Part shown: positions 32,729-41,933 of the stretch, in pieces
Position numbering within the stretch: the stretch's first letter is position 1
Layout of the letters: each line of letters starts with the position of its first letter
DNA from: Treponema sp.
GTDB taxonomy: Bacteria; Spirochaetota; Spirochaetia; Treponematales; Treponemataceae
DNA: 51,386 nucleotides
Reading direction: 5' to 3'
NCBI GenBank assembly: GCA_022510865.1
Contig: JAFLSQ010000015.1
Span: 1 to 51,386 of the forward strand
The notes under the pieces: model-generated
The model's input: the letters and a program-made list of their open reading frames with translations, nothing else
Database searches by the model: none
What the model was told of the DNA's origin: nothing
Program-made: the position numbers and the translations under genes

Positions 32729-34213
32729 ATGAGAACAGTTGCGGGCATTGACCTTGGAACGCAAAGCATGAAAGTCGTGATTTACGACTATGAGAAAAAA
32801 GAGATAATCGAAAAATCATCTTGCCCGATGGAGCTTATTTCTGAGAGTGACGGGACGCGCGAGCAGAAAACCGAGTGGTTTGATAAAGGACTTGAAGTCT
32901 GCTTTGGCAAACTTTCTGCCGGCGCAAAATCCACAATTGAGGCAATAGGAATTTCCGGGCAGCAGCACGGATTTGTTCCGCTGGACAAAGACGGAAAATC
33001 CCTTTACAACATAAAACTTTGGTGCGATACCTCAACCGTTGAGGAATGCAGGATTATCACGCAGGCGGCGGGCGGCGATGACGCGGTTGTTGCCGCGCTT
33101 GGAAATCTGATGCTCCCCGGATTCACCGCCCCAAAAATCCTCTGGCTCAAACGTCACAAACCCGATGCTTTTGCCGCGCTCAAATACATCATGCTTCCGC
33201 ACGATTACTTGAACTGGAAGCTCACCGGCGAATATGTGATGGAATACGGCGACAGCTCGGGCACCGCGCTTTTTGATTCCAGAAAGCGCGAGTGGTCAAA
33301 AAAAATTTGCGATATAATCGACCCAAAACTCCTTGGGCTGCTTCCCAAACTGATTGACCCGGCCGCTCCTGCCGGAAAAGTTTGCGCTCAGGCCGCAGAC
33401 GCATACGGAATTCCGGCTGGCATTCCCGTGAGCGCGGGCGGCGGCGACAACATGATGGGCGCAGTGGGAACGGGAACAGTCGCAGACGGCTTCCTCACAA
33501 TGAGCATGGGAACTTCCGGCACGCTTTACGGCTACTCAGACAAACCGATTGCCGACCCCGCGAACGGATTGAGCGGCTTCTGCTCAAGCACAGGCGGATG
33601 GCTTCCCCTTTTGTGCACCATGAACTGCACCGTTGCCACAGAGTTTATCCGCGGTCTTTTCCAGATGGATGTGAAAGACCTTGACGCAGAGGCCGCAAAA
33701 GCGCCGTGCGGCTCTGAAGGTGTTCTTGTAATGCCGTTTTTTAACGGCGAGCGAACCCCCAACCTGCCGAACGGCCGTGCGAGCATCACAGGGCTTACAT
33801 CCGCGAACACGAACCGCGCGAACATTGCCCGTGCCTCCTTGGAAAGCGCGGTTTTCGCAATGCGCGGCGGCTTGGATGCGTTCCGCAAACTTGGATTCAA
33901 GCCCAAAGAAATCCGCTTGATAGGCGGCGGCTCAAAAAGTCCGCTCTGGCGTCAGATTGCCGCAGACATTATGAACCTGCCGATTCGAGTGCCCGCTCTG
34001 GACGAGGCGGCTGCCCTTGGCGGCGCGGTTCAGGCTCTGTGGTGTCTTAAAAATCAGGACGGCAAGTGCGATATTTCTGCTCTTTGCGCCGAGCACATCA
34101 AACTGGATGAGAGCAAGAGCGCGAATCCGATTGCAGAGAACGTCGCGGCATACGACAAGGCCTACGCCGACTACAACAAAGTTCTGGCGGCTGTCAGCCC
34201 GCTCTACGAGTAG
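32729..34213 (+). CDS. xylB: Xylulokinase-like FGGY sugar kinase
   Basis: This 494-residue kinase phosphorylates D-xylulose (or a related sugar) in the cytosol. It starts TVAGIDLGTQSMKVVIYDY (phosphate-1 region), with IGISGQQHGFVPLD (about 76), LKLWCDTSTVEE-like IKLWCDTSTVEEC (about 97), a GGGDNMMGAVGTG segment (about 238), and RLIGGGSKSPLWRQIAADIM (adenosine-binding, about 395). The ATG at 32729 is 8 nt after AGGAGG; a GTG two codons earlier is too close. No xylose isomerase or transporter is nearby. A strong terminator follows. Confidence 0.9.
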   Translation: MRTVAGIDLGTQSMKVVIYDYEKKEIIEKSSCPMELISESDGTREQKTEWFDKGLEVCFGKLSAGAKSTIEAIGISGQQHGFVPLDKDGKSLYNIKLWCDTSTVEECRIITQAAGGDDAVVAALGNLMLPGFTAPKILWLKRHKPDAFAALKYIMLPHDYLNWKLTGEYVMEYGDSSGTALFDSRKREWSKKICDIIDPKLLGLLPKLIDPAAPAGKVCAQAADAYGIPAGIPVSAGGGDNMMGAVGTGTVADGFLTMSMGTSGTLYGYSDKPIADPANGLSGFCSSTGGWLPLLCTMNCTVATEFIRGLFQMDVKDLDAEAAKAPCGSEGVLVMPFFNGERTPNLPNGRASITGLTSANTNRANIARASLESAVFAMRGGLDAFRKLGFKPKEIRLIGGGSKSPLWRQIAADIMNLPIRVPALDEAAALGGAVQALWCLKNQDGKCDISALCAEHIKLDESKSANPIAENVAAYDKAYADYNKVLAAVSPLYE

Positions 34214-34258
34214 GCTCTTGCGTCCCGTAGAAGCAAAGCTCCGGGGCGATAACATATA

Positions 34259-34304
34259 CCCGTGATGGCGGATGCACTGCGTCCGTTGTCACGGGATTTT
34301 TTTG
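34259..34304 (+). terminator. Terminator of xylB
   Basis: CCCGTGA (34259-34265) pairs with TCACGGG (34289-34295), with an inner CGGA/TCCG stem, followed by ATTTTTTT. Confidence 0.85.
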
Positions 34305-34319
34305 CAGCGGAGGCAGAAA

Positions 34320-35159
34320 ATGATTTTTAAAGTTGCGGTTTTGCAGAAACGCTCTTTAAGCAGAAAAATTTCTGAGAACACCGGCATTATAATCAAAAAT
34401 ATGCAGGCCGCCGCTGCCGGCAACGCGGATATTCTGCTTCTGCCGGAATGTTTTATCACCGGGTACGATTTGCCGGCCGAGAACAAAAATGCGCTCAAAG
34501 ACACGGACGTGGCCATCAGCAGACTGTGCGCTGCCGCAAAAAATCTGCGTGTCGGACTGGTGGCAACCGCCCTGACGCAAGGCCAAAAAAATCCGCAGAA
34601 TTCCGCGTTTGTGATTGATAAAAGCGGAAAAATCCTGATGAAATATTCCAAAGTCCACACCTGCGATTTTTCTGCCGAGAAATGCCTGGAAAGCGGCGAC
34701 GAATTCAAAGTGTGCGATTTTCACGGAATTAAAATCGGAATTATGATTTGTTATGACCGCGAGTATCCCGAGAGCGCGAGGATTCTCATGCTCAAAGGCG
34801 CGGAAATCATCCTTGTGCCTAACGACTGCGGGGCAATGCGGCCGCGTGTGCAGGCACTTTCCACCCGCGCTTACGAGAACATGGTGGGCGTGGTGATGGC
34901 GAACCCTCCGGGCAAGAACGCTGGGAATTCGTGCGCGTTCAGCCCGGTTTGCTGGGATTGCGACGGCCTGTGCGTGGACAACACGATTTTTCTGGCGGAT
35001 GATATGACAGACGGATTGTTCTACGCGGATTTTGACATGGACGCGCTCCGCGCTTACCGCGGACGTGAAATGATGGGAAACACATTCCGCAAAGTCAAGG
35101 CATACGCGGATTTGCTGTCCGCGCAGATTCAGGAGCCTTTTGTGCGGAACGGCCAGTAA
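34320..35159 (+). CDS. Nitrilase-superfamily carbon-nitrogen hydrolase
   Basis: This 279-residue amidase has the catalytic triad motifs: ILLLPECFITGYD (Glu, about 40), YSKVHTCDF (Lys, about 112) and IGIMICYDREYPESARIL (Cys, about 145). It hydrolyses a C-N bond of an amide or nitrile; the substrate is unknown. The ATG at 34320 follows GCGGAGG; an in-frame start 16 codons upstream lies within the xylB terminator. It is monocistronic. Confidence 0.85.
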   Translation: MIFKVAVLQKRSLSRKISENTGIIIKNMQAAAAGNADILLLPECFITGYDLPAENKNALKDTDVAISRLCAAAKNLRVGLVATALTQGQKNPQNSAFVIDKSGKILMKYSKVHTCDFSAEKCLESGDEFKVCDFHGIKIGIMICYDREYPESARILMLKGAEIILVPNDCGAMRPRVQALSTRAYENMVGVVMANPPGKNAGNSCAFSPVCWDCDGLCVDNTIFLADDMTDGLFYADFDMDALRAYRGREMMGNTFRKVKAYADLLSAQIQEPFVRNGQ

Positions 35160-35348
35160 ATCAGTTTTTTGCAGAGAAATCACGGTGACAGACGGACGGA
35201 TTTCCGGCTCTTCCGGATTGCCCGCCTGGTTTTCGTGGATGATTTTGCAACTTGCCCGATTGATAAACGAAAATATCAGAAAATCCGCATGAGAATTTGT
35301 CTGCGCTTTCAAGTTGCGCAATCCAAAAAAAGAGCGCGTAAAAATTGG

Positions 35349-35377
35349 TTGTGGTGCGACGGCCTACAAACTATAGT
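35349..35377 (+). promoter_or_regulatory. Promoter of the XRE-GyrI regulator gene
   Basis: TTGTGG (35349-35354) and TATAGT (35372-35377) are 17 nt apart. The -10 is inside ACTATAGT, an 8-bp palindrome flanked by CTAC and GTAG, so this may be an autoregulatory site. Confidence 0.45.
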
Positions 35378-35423
35378 GGTAGTGCAAATGCGTCATACGC
35401 AAGAAACTGAGAAGGAGGATTTT

Positions 35424-36092
35424 ATGAGTTTCGGAAAAAATTTGCAGTTCTTACGGCATCTCAGAGGCAACATGACTCAGGAAGATTTGGCTGAAAAACT
35501 GAATGTGAGCCGTCAGACTGTCTCAAAGTGGGAAGTTGACACCGCGCAGCCCGAGATGGACAAGGCTCTTGAGCTTTGCAAGCTTTTCAACTGCTCGCTG
35601 GACTGCCTGTTCCGTGATGATTTGGTTGCTTGTGGCGAGGCGTACACAAATCTGCGCGTGGAGACCGTTCCCGCGTTCCGATATGTTAAGCACGCCGTTA
35701 TCAGCAGCGACCCCGAAGGCGATGCCATCAACAGGATGTTTTCTGTTGCGAAGGACTGCGGCATAACCAGTCCGCGCGTAATCGGTTGGGATTTCCCGAA
35801 CGTGTCGCAGGAGCAGATAAACGTTTTCAATATGCACGGCTACGAGGCCGCCTGGATTCTGCCAGATGGGATTACCCCGCCCGGTCTGAAAATCCACGAG
35901 AATGCGGCGCACAAGTATGCGGCAGTGCACATCGAAGTGCCGTTTGACAATCCGTTTGTGACCATCCCGAACGCCTACAAAACGCTCATGGAATATATGC
36001 GCGTGAACGGTCTGGAGCGCGTGGAAAAAGACGTGATTCCGTGCTTTGAGACCGACGGCGACACGATGGACATTTTCATCGCCTGCAAGTAG
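35424..36092 (+). CDS. XRE family regulator with GyrI-like effector domain
   Basis: This 222-residue regulator has an N-terminal HTH_3 (residues 1-65: MSFGKNLQFLRHLRGNMTQE, with LNVSRQTVSKWEVDTAQPEM). A GyrI-like/AraC effector-binding domain follows (about 75-222), with VETVPAFRYVKHAVIS and YAAVHIEVPFDNP. Such domains bind hydrophobic drugs or metabolites. The start at 35424 follows AAGGAGGA by 6 nt. The same effector domain type is fused to an AraC HTH in the gene at 41039. A very strong terminator follows. Confidence 0.85.
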   Translation: MSFGKNLQFLRHLRGNMTQEDLAEKLNVSRQTVSKWEVDTAQPEMDKALELCKLFNCSLDCLFRDDLVACGEAYTNLRVETVPAFRYVKHAVISSDPEGDAINRMFSVAKDCGITSPRVIGWDFPNVSQEQINVFNMHGYEAAWILPDGITPPGLKIHENAAHKYAAVHIEVPFDNPFVTIPNAYKTLMEYMRVNGLERVEKDVIPCFETDGDTMDIFIACK

Positions 36093-36135
36093 CCCTGATT
36101 TTTTCGCATGAGTCTGTGAGGTCAGTGCGCCTTTG

Positions 36136-36169
36136 CGTTCGGGCGGGTTTCCCGCCCGAACGTTTTTTT
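36136..36169 (+). terminator. Terminator of the XRE-GyrI gene
   Basis: CGTTCGGGCGGG-TTT-CCCGCCCGAACG followed by seven T is a perfect 12-bp stem, the strongest terminator in the window. Confidence 0.95.
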
Positions 36170-36369
36170 ACGCCCGCATGATGTTTCAGCCTGCCGGATT
36201 AAAAAACCGTGTTCTCCGCAAAAACAGAATGAGATGCAGGACCAGGTTTCGCAATCCGCTGGAAATACAGCCTTTTGAGAATTTTCTGTATAATAACCCG
36301 CACAAAAATGAGGTAAACCAATGGACGAGACGACTAAACTTCCAGTCGGTTTATGCCGCAAGCTTGAAA

Positions 36370-36410
36370 TGCTAGAATGAAGTCATAAAATCCGCAGATG
36401 CAGATTTTAT
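36370..36410 (+). promoter_or_regulatory. Extended -10 and operator of the XRE-membrane gene
   Basis: TGCTAGAAT (36370-36378) is an extended -10. Directly downstream, ATAAAATC (36385-36392) and GATTTTAT (36403-36410) form an inverted repeat at the predicted start site, right before the AAGGAG ribosome site, fitting autorepression or a sequestering hairpin. Confidence 0.5.
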
Positions 36411-36422
36411 AAGGAGTGAATT

Positions 36423-36827
36423 TTGAAAAAACAAACTTTTGGGATGATGGTTGCGGCGCTCAGAAAAGAGAAAGGGATGACTCAGCAGGAGCTTGCAGAC
36501 AAAATGTTCGTCACGGACAAGGCTGTGTCAAAGTGGGAAAGGGATTTGTCCTATCCGGACGTGGACTCAATCCCTCGGCTGGCCGAAATTTTCGGCATTT
36601 CCGTTGATGAGCTGATGCAGGTTAAAACAGAGAGCACAAGGCGCGGCAGAAAAGATTTCAGAAGCCAGATGGCATTGATTTTCCGGTGCATCTCCGTGGC
36701 GATGGGTGTCGCGGTTCTCGTTCTTTCATCGCTGAATAAAATTGAGACGGACGGTGCCTTGCGGATGCTGGGGCTTGGTCTTGCTTTGCTCGCGGTCTCT
36801 GCGCTCGGTCAGAAAGAGGCGGAATAA
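36423..36827 (+). CDS. XRE family regulator with two C-terminal membrane helices
   Basis: This 134-residue protein has an HTH_3 domain (residues 1-65: MVAALRKEKGMTQQELADKM, VTDKAVSKWERDLSYPDVDS) and two hydrophobic helices at about 84-103 and 112-128 (AMGVAVLVLSSL, LGLGLALLAVSALG). It is thus a membrane-tethered DNA-binding protein. The start is TTG at 36423, 8 nt after AAGGAG. The operator-like inverted repeat upstream suggests self-regulation. Targets are unknown. Confidence 0.8.
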   Translation: MKKQTFGMMVAALRKEKGMTQQELADKMFVTDKAVSKWERDLSYPDVDSIPRLAEIFGISVDELMQVKTESTRRGRKDFRSQMALIFRCISVAMGVAVLVLSSLNKIETDGALRMLGLGLALLAVSALGQKEAE

Positions 36828-36845
36828 ACCGGCGGAGATGCGATT

Positions 36846-36876
36846 AAAGCCAATGCGGTGCGCATTGGCTTTTTTT
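36846..36876. terminator. Terminator after the XRE-membrane gene
   Basis: AAAGCCAATGC pairs with GCATTGGCTTT and is followed by TTTTTT. It stops rightward transcription and may also serve the chemoreceptor gene. Confidence 0.85.
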
Positions 36877-36954
36877 GCGGCAATTTGGCGGAAGAATGCA
36901 GTCTTAAAATCCGCGGGCGAATTTTTTTGCCCGGGTCTTGTGCGCGGCTGTTTT

Positions 36955-39036
36955 CTACACCTTGAAAAGGTCAATCTCGCCGCCAATCTGACGGATGTTC
37001 TCCCCTACTTTTACAGAAATTTTTGAGAGCGCGACACCGGTATCGTTAATCCGCTGTGCGCCAATCTGCATCTGCTGAATGCTGTCCTTAATCATGTCGG
37101 TTGCCAGCTGCAATTTGTCAATTTCTGCAAGAATCTGCTTGTTGTCCTCGGTCATCTCCTCTGAGGCAACCTTCACTTCCGAAGTTGAGCTGTTCATGGA
37201 CTTCAAGGCATCAATAATCTGCTTTGAGCCAATCTGCTGCTCTTCCATCGCGCCTTTAATCTGGGCGATTATCTGGCTTGTCTCGGTTATGCTCATTGAG
37301 ATTGACGTGAACGCTGTGTTCGTCGCATTTGAGACCGAAACAACATCCTTGATTGTCTCCTGGATTTTTTGCAGCTCAGAGCCGATTGCCTTGGACTGCG
37401 TTGTGGATGTCTCTGAAAGCTTGCGGATTTCATCGGCAACCACCGCGAATCCCTTGCCTGCCTCGCCTGCGTGCGCCGCCTCAATTGCGGCATTCATTGC
37501 AAGAAGATTTGTCTGCGAGGCAATGTTTGCAATCGCAATGTTGGCGTCCTGCAAAGTCTTGGACTGCTCCTCAATGCGCATGATTTTCTCATTCGCGTTG
37601 CCCTGCGTGACCGTTCCTGAGTTCGAGTTTTCCGTAAGATGATTGAACGACTCTATCATTTTGCCAACTGACGTATTCACGGAGTTGATGTTCCCAATCA
37701 TCTGCTCAACTGCGGCAGAAGCCTGCGCCACGCTTTCTGACTGCAAGGCAATCAGACTTTCCAGAGACTCAATGTTCGTGCTGATTTTGCTTACCGCGCC
37801 CACGGTCTCATTCACCGCCCCCGCCTGATTCAGAATCTGGCCGTTCACGCTGTCAATGTTGGAGATAATCTCTGTGATTGATGCGGACGCATCCTGCGTG
37901 CTTGTCTGAAGCTCGCTGTCCACAGTCCGCAGGTTATTTCTGGAATTCTGCAAATTCGTGACAATATCCTGCAATTTGCCGACAAAGGCGTTGAATCCTT
38001 TTACGACATCGCCAATCTCATCGTTTGATGATTCCGCTATGCGCTGGGTGAGGTCGGCGTTTCCGCTTGCGATTGTTGTGATTGAATCCTGCACGTTTTT
38101 GAGTGGCCCGATTAAAACCCGGACAGACAGAATAATCAGCAGTGTTGAGATGATGATTGTGACCAGAATGACAATCACAAGGACGGTGAGCATTGAGGTG
38201 AGCGTACCAAAATAAAAACTGTACGGCGCGACACCGAGCGTTGTCCAGTCTGTTCCGGGAATGTGCTTGTAAGAGACTATCAGATGGGTGTTCGTGCCGG
38301 GAGCAATAAAATCCTCAAAGCCTTCGCGCCCTTCCAGAATGTGCGCCATCACTTTCTCAAGCTGCGAGTTCAGCTCCTTTGTGTCGCCCGACTGCTCCCA
38401 CATACTTGCGATGGTCTCTCCAGTCTTGTAATTGACGATTGAAGGCGTCATTCTGCCGCCCATGTCAATGTGCTTTATGACATCCAGAAGCGTGTTCCCC
38501 GTGATTACCAGAACCAGCGCGCCAATCGGCTGATTCTGCAAATTGTAGACCGGCACGCTGTAATGCTGCAAGATGCTTCCGGTGACAGCGCTGAACGCCG
38601 GGTCAGACATAAAATCCTTTCCTTGGATGGCCACGCTGAAATATGGCCGCGAGGCAAAATTCATCAGCCTGCCGTCCGCAGTGATGGCGTTACCGTCCTT
38701 GTCATAAAACGCGACGTTCTCATAATATCCGCCCAAAGAAGGCGCAATCAGAGAAAGCTGCCTGGATTTTTCTTCCAGAGAAATCTCCTCATCCCGTAAA
38801 AACACAAGGTTTGAGAGAAAGCGCAGCGCGGTGAACTGCTTCTGATTTATATCCATAATCTGATTCACAACGTTGTCGGAGATTGCATCCAGATGACTGT
38901 AAACGCTTTTTCTCATTCCCGACTGTGTGATTTTATATGCGACCGTTCCAAGCGCGATGGTGGCTACAAGAAGCACCGCCAGAAACATAAAAAGCAATTT
39001 AAATCTAAAAGATATCCTCATTTTTTTGATGTCCAT
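36955..39036 (-). CDS. Methyl-accepting chemotaxis protein
   Basis: This 693-residue receptor senses ligands outside the inner membrane and signals to CheA. It has an N-terminal helix (about 10-33, [19 protein letters not shown]), a periplasmic dCache-like domain (about 35-285), a second helix (about 290-312, [18 protein letters not shown]), HAMP (about 315-370, with [20 protein letters not shown]) and the coiled signalling domain, whose tip holds [20 protein letters not shown] (about 515-535). The start ATG at 39036 follows CAGGAGCATAATTT. The promoter has an extended -10 and a LacI-type palindrome at the start site. Confidence 0.93.
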   Translation of the reverse strand: MDIKKMRISFRFKLLFMFLAVLLVATIALGTVAYKITQSGMRKSVYSHLDAISDNVVNQIMDINQKQFTALRFLSNLVFLRDEEISLEEKSRQLSLIAPSLGGYYENVAFYDKDGNAITADGRLMNFASRPYFSVAIQGKDFMSDPAFSAVTGSILQHYSVPVYNLQNQPIGALVLVITGNTLLDVIKHIDMGGRMTPSIVNYKTGETIASMWEQSGDTKELNSQLEKVMAHILEGREGFEDFIAPGTNTHLIVSYKHIPGTDWTTLGVAPYSFYFGTLTSMLTVLVIVILVTIIISTLLIILSVRVLIGPLKNVQDSITTIASGNADLTQRIAESSNDEIGDVVKGFNAFVGKLQDIVTNLQNSRNNLRTVDSELQTSTQDASASITEIISNIDSVNGQILNQAGAVNETVGAVSKISTNIESLESLIALQSESVAQASAAVEQMIGNINSVNTSVGKMIESFNHLTENSNSGTVTQGNANEKIMRIEEQSKTLQDANIAIANIASQTNLLAMNAAIEAAHAGEAGKGFAVVADEIRKLSETSTTQSKAIGSELQKIQETIKDVVSVSNATNTAFTSISMSITETSQIIAQIKGAMEEQQIGSKQIIDALKSMNSSTSEVKVASEEMTEDNKQILAEIDKLQLATDMIKDSIQQMQIGAQRINDTGVALSKISVKVGENIRQIGGEIDLFKV

Positions 39037-39100
39037 AAATTATGCTCCTGCTTTTGAGAACTAAAAACAATATCTTTCAAAGAGATTTGTCTGTTCTCTT

Positions 39101-39148
39101 GTAAAACGTTTTACCAAGATATTTTACCATAAAATATAAAAAATTCAA
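39101..39148 (-). promoter_or_regulatory. Chemoreceptor promoter with LacI-type operator
   Basis: On the minus strand TTGAAT (39148-39143) and TAAAAT (39126-39121) are 16 nt apart with extended TGGTAAAAT. The perfect palindrome GTAAAACGTTTTAC (39101-39114), with the central CG of LacI-family operators, sits from about +1 to +14. Confidence 0.65.
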
Positions 39149-39203
39149 GCAGATAAAGTTGCCGCAAAAGTGGGATTGCTCGCCTGCGCCGGTGGTTTTA
39201 ACT

Positions 39204-39231
39204 TTGGCAACGGCGCATATCATGCTAGAAT
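39204..39231 (+). promoter_or_regulatory. Promoter of the adenylate cyclase gene (leaderless)
   Basis: TTGGCA (39204-39209) and TAGAAT (39226-39231) are 16 nt apart, as TGCTAGAAT. The -10 ends 6 nt before the ATG at 39238, and only A-rich sequence lies between. Confidence 0.6.
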
Positions 39232-39237
39232 AAAAAA

Positions 39238-40785
39238 ATGCAGATTGACAAAAAATTCATTTCAAGAATGACGCACATCTACGGACTGATTGTGGTTGTG
39301 TCTAACATCCTCGCGGTGATTGTTCCTACGGTTGTCTCCACGCCGCTTGGCGACTCAGAGAATATGCGGCGCTGGTCTGAATTCCTTTCCAGCACAAACC
39401 TTGCGGACTTTTCGATTGTGGCGGCGTTCTCCGTTCCAACGGTGGTCTGCTTCTCATATTCGTCGCGCATTTTCAAGTCGGAAGAGAAAATCACAAGGAG
39501 CGTGGCAGAAATCCCGTCCGTATTCTCCATTTCCTCGCTCATCGGCTGGAACTTGTACTACCTGCTTGAGACTCCGTTCGTCATCTACGCAAAAATCCAT
39601 CTGGGCATCCGCATCAAAGGGATTTTGATTTCTTCGTGGATGTTCGCGCTTTTTTCTGGCCTGACGGCGTGGACAATCTCCTACCTTGCGATTGAGATTC
39701 TGAACCGCACAGTCCTTCTGCCCAAAGTTTTTCCCGAGGGGCACATCCGGCGCAATTCGTTTTCGGTGCGGCCGGTCTTCAAGCATCTTCTTCTGTTCTG
39801 CTTTGTCGTGTCATCGGTTTTTCCGTCCACGCTGCTGCTCACAAGTTTGATTTCTGTGCAGGTGAACAACTCGCTGCCAGTCCATGCCGGAATCATCTTC
39901 ATCACCGCGCTGCTTCTGCTTCTTGCCCTTGCGATTACTCTCGCCCTTTCCCGGATTATCATCCGCCCGCTCAACGAGCTGACGGAGGCCGCCGGGCGGA
40001 TTAAGGACGGCGATTACAAGACCCGCGTTTCCATCGTGACGAACGACGAGCTTGGCACGCTCGCGGACAGTTTCAACGATATGGCGGACTCACTTGCAGA
40101 AAAAGAATTCATGCGCGACACGTTCGGCAAGGTTGTTGACCCCGAGGTGCGCGACTACCTGATGAAAGGCGCGGGCAAATCCGCTCTGGGAGAGCCGCTC
40201 CGCGGCGAGACGCGCACCGTAACCGTGCTTTTCTGCGACATCAGGAATTTCACAGCGATGAGCGAGAAAATGGCGGCGGCGGATGTTGTCTCGCTTCTGA
40301 ACAGATATTTCACCGAGCTTGGAAAATGCATCACAGCTCACCACGGAATCATCAACAAGTACATCGGCGACGCGATTATGGCGATTTTCGGCGCGCCCAT
40401 GGAATCCGACAACAGCGCGCGGGATGCGTTTACGGCGGCTCTTGAGATGCGGGACGCGCTTGAGCGTGTGAATGCCGTGTTCAAGACGGAAGGCCGTCCG
40501 CAACTGAACTTTGGCATCGGGATTCACACGGGGCCAGTGTTCGCGGGCACAATCGGCGCGGAAAGCCGCATGGAATACACCGTAATCGGCGACACCGTGA
40601 ACACCGCGAGCCGCCTTGAGGCACTGTGCAAAGCGTACAAAGTGGATTTGCTCGTCTCGGAAGCGGCAGCACATCATCTTGACTCCGCGCGGACAGAAGA
40701 CAATCCGCAGATTCCGCCGCTCGTGTTCGTCGCCGAAGCCGAAATCCGCGGCAAAAGCGAGCCTATGCGGATTTTCACGGCGTAA
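39238..40785 (+). CDS. Membrane adenylate/guanylate cyclase (class III) with HAMP
   Basis: This 515-residue protein has about six N-terminal hydrophobic segments (to about 245), a HAMP domain (about 240-290, with RIIIRPLNELTEAAGRIKDG) and a C-terminal class III cyclase domain (about 325-500). Catalytic features: VTVLFCDIRNFTAMSE (metal Asp), NKYIGDAIMAIFGAP (second Asp, about 378-392), GIGIHTGPVFAGTIG (about 425) and VIGDTVNTASRLE. It makes cAMP or cGMP. The mRNA is probably leaderless, with no ribosome site. Confidence 0.9.
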   Translation: MQIDKKFISRMTHIYGLIVVVSNILAVIVPTVVSTPLGDSENMRRWSEFLSSTNLADFSIVAAFSVPTVVCFSYSSRIFKSEEKITRSVAEIPSVFSISSLIGWNLYYLLETPFVIYAKIHLGIRIKGILISSWMFALFSGLTAWTISYLAIEILNRTVLLPKVFPEGHIRRNSFSVRPVFKHLLLFCFVVSSVFPSTLLLTSLISVQVNNSLPVHAGIIFITALLLLLALAITLALSRIIIRPLNELTEAAGRIKDGDYKTRVSIVTNDELGTLADSFNDMADSLAEKEFMRDTFGKVVDPEVRDYLMKGAGKSALGEPLRGETRTVTVLFCDIRNFTAMSEKMAAADVVSLLNRYFTELGKCITAHHGIINKYIGDAIMAIFGAPMESDNSARDAFTAALEMRDALERVNAVFKTEGRPQLNFGIGIHTGPVFAGTIGAESRMEYTVIGDTVNTASRLEALCKAYKVDLLVSEAAAHHLDSARTEDNPQIPPLVFVAEAEIRGKSEPMRIFTA

Positions 40786-40834
40786 AACGGGCAAAACTGG
40801 TTCTTGTAATTCATGCGAATCGCAGGAGATGAGC

Positions 40835-40906
40835 GCGAAGCACTTGTCACACATCAAAAGCTACGCGGATTTATTCAGCCGGTCACGTTTGCAGTCGCTC
40901 TATCAT
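40835..40906. repeat. Direct repeat copy A
   Basis: This 72-bp stretch, from GCGAAGCACTTGTCAC to the CTCTATCAT end, matches 46337-46408 with about five mismatches. The two copies are 5.5 kb apart and in the same orientation. Confidence 0.8.
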
Positions 40907-40971
40907 TTTCTGTTTCATCAGCTGCTCTAGGATGCCGCTTTCCACGGTGCGCCGTAAGACGAATCTTGCGC
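40907..40971 (-). pseudogene. Relic of the 3' end of an ABC exporter gene
   Basis: Read on the minus strand this encodes VESGILEQLMKQK, matching VESGTPEQLMKQK near the C-terminus of the intact exporter at 46411. Upstream, FVLRRTVESG matches FVIDRGGIVESG with 6 nt missing. About 42 bp between it and the repeat, which hold the last codons and stop in the intact gene, are deleted. It lies before the AraC gene and cannot encode a transporter. Confidence 0.75.
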
Positions 40972-41038
40972 AAACCAAGACAGGATTTCCAGCTGGCAGT
41001 CATATATAATCAAACCATCAAAGCAAGGAGACTGACGG

Positions 41039-41926
41039 ATGGCTCTGCATCTTATTCAGGAGGCAATAAACTACATCGAGGAGCGCATTCTGGACGACAT
41101 AACCTATGCCGATGTCGCATCGGGCGTGGGATTGTCCGGCTATGACTTCCACCGGATGTTCAGTTTTGTCACGGGCATGACGGCAACCGAGTACATCAGG
41201 CGCAGACGGCTCACGCTTGCGGCACTGGACTTGCAGTCGTCTGGCATTTCTGTGATTGACGCGGCGTTCAAATACGGCTATGAATCCCCGGAAAGTTTCT
41301 CAAAGGCCTTCTCGCGCTTCCACGGCTCCACGCCAAGGCAGGCAAAACGCAAGGGCGCAAGGCTCTGTCTGTTCAATCCCCTTGCAATAAAAATAACGTT
41401 TGAAGGAGGTTTTATGATGGACTACAGAATCGAGCACAAAGAAAGTCAGCGTTTTCTTGCGATGGTGAAGGCGTTCCCGAACGAGGCTGGCGGAAACGAA
41501 AACTACAGCGGTATCCCGGATTTCTGGACGGAATGCGGCAAGAGCGGACGGCTCTGGGCAATGCAGCGGCTGCGCGCGGAAGGAAAACGGGATTTGTACG
41601 GCCTGTGCGCTCCGCTAAAGGAGAACCAGACGCATTTCAATTACGGAATCGGAATCCTGCTTGATGAGGGCACGGACAAGGCAGAGTCGCAGCGTCTTCT
41701 GAAAGAAGGCTTCACAATCTGGGAGACCGCCCCCGCCGACTACGCCGTGTTCAAGTGTTTCGGCAGCGACGGCGCGTGCATCGGCGAGACATGGAGCAAA
41801 TTCTTCAAAGAATTTTCCCCGCAGACAGGCTGGACGCAGACCGACGACACGGACTACGAAATCTACTTTGACCACGGTGAGGACGGCCTTTTCTGCGAGC
41901 TGTGGATTCCCGTAAAAAAGCGATAG
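41039..41926 (+). CDS. AraC family regulator with GyrI-like effector domain
   Basis: This 295-residue protein has an N-terminal AraC HTH (residues 5-105) with YADVASGVGLSGYDFHRMFS, YIRRRRLTLAALDL and YGYESPESFSKAFSRFHGST. A linker (about 112-130) leads to a GyrI-like effector domain (about 135-295) with IEHKESQRFLAMVKAF and FFKEFSPQTGW. The ATG at 41039 follows AAGGAGACTGACGG; TATAAT at 41005-41010 is a possible -10. Known relatives sense small molecules and control efflux pumps, consistent with the ABC exporter genes at the far end of the segment. Confidence 0.87.
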   Translation: MALHLIQEAINYIEERILDDITYADVASGVGLSGYDFHRMFSFVTGMTATEYIRRRRLTLAALDLQSSGISVIDAAFKYGYESPESFSKAFSRFHGSTPRQAKRKGARLCLFNPLAIKITFEGGFMMDYRIEHKESQRFLAMVKAFPNEAGGNENYSGIPDFWTECGKSGRLWAMQRLRAEGKRDLYGLCAPLKENQTHFNYGIGILLDEGTDKAESQRLLKEGFTIWETAPADYAVFKCFGSDGACIGETWSKFFKEFSPQTGWTQTDDTDYEIYFDHGEDGLFCELWIPVKKR

Positions 41927-41933
41927 CGGACAC

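Larger units (their letters stand above)
36093..36422. other. 330-bp spacer between the two XRE regulators
   Basis: Besides the terminator at 36136 it has a TATAAT at 36289-36294, a short 19-codon frame (36321-36380, probably fortuitous), the TGCTAGAAT -10 and the operator of the next gene. No longer gene is present. Confidence 0.5.

Noticed and set aside
36321..36380. 19-codon frame upstream of the XRE-membrane gene
   Set aside because: It has a weak AGG site, but it overlaps the extended -10 of the next gene and is too short to judge; probably fortuitous.
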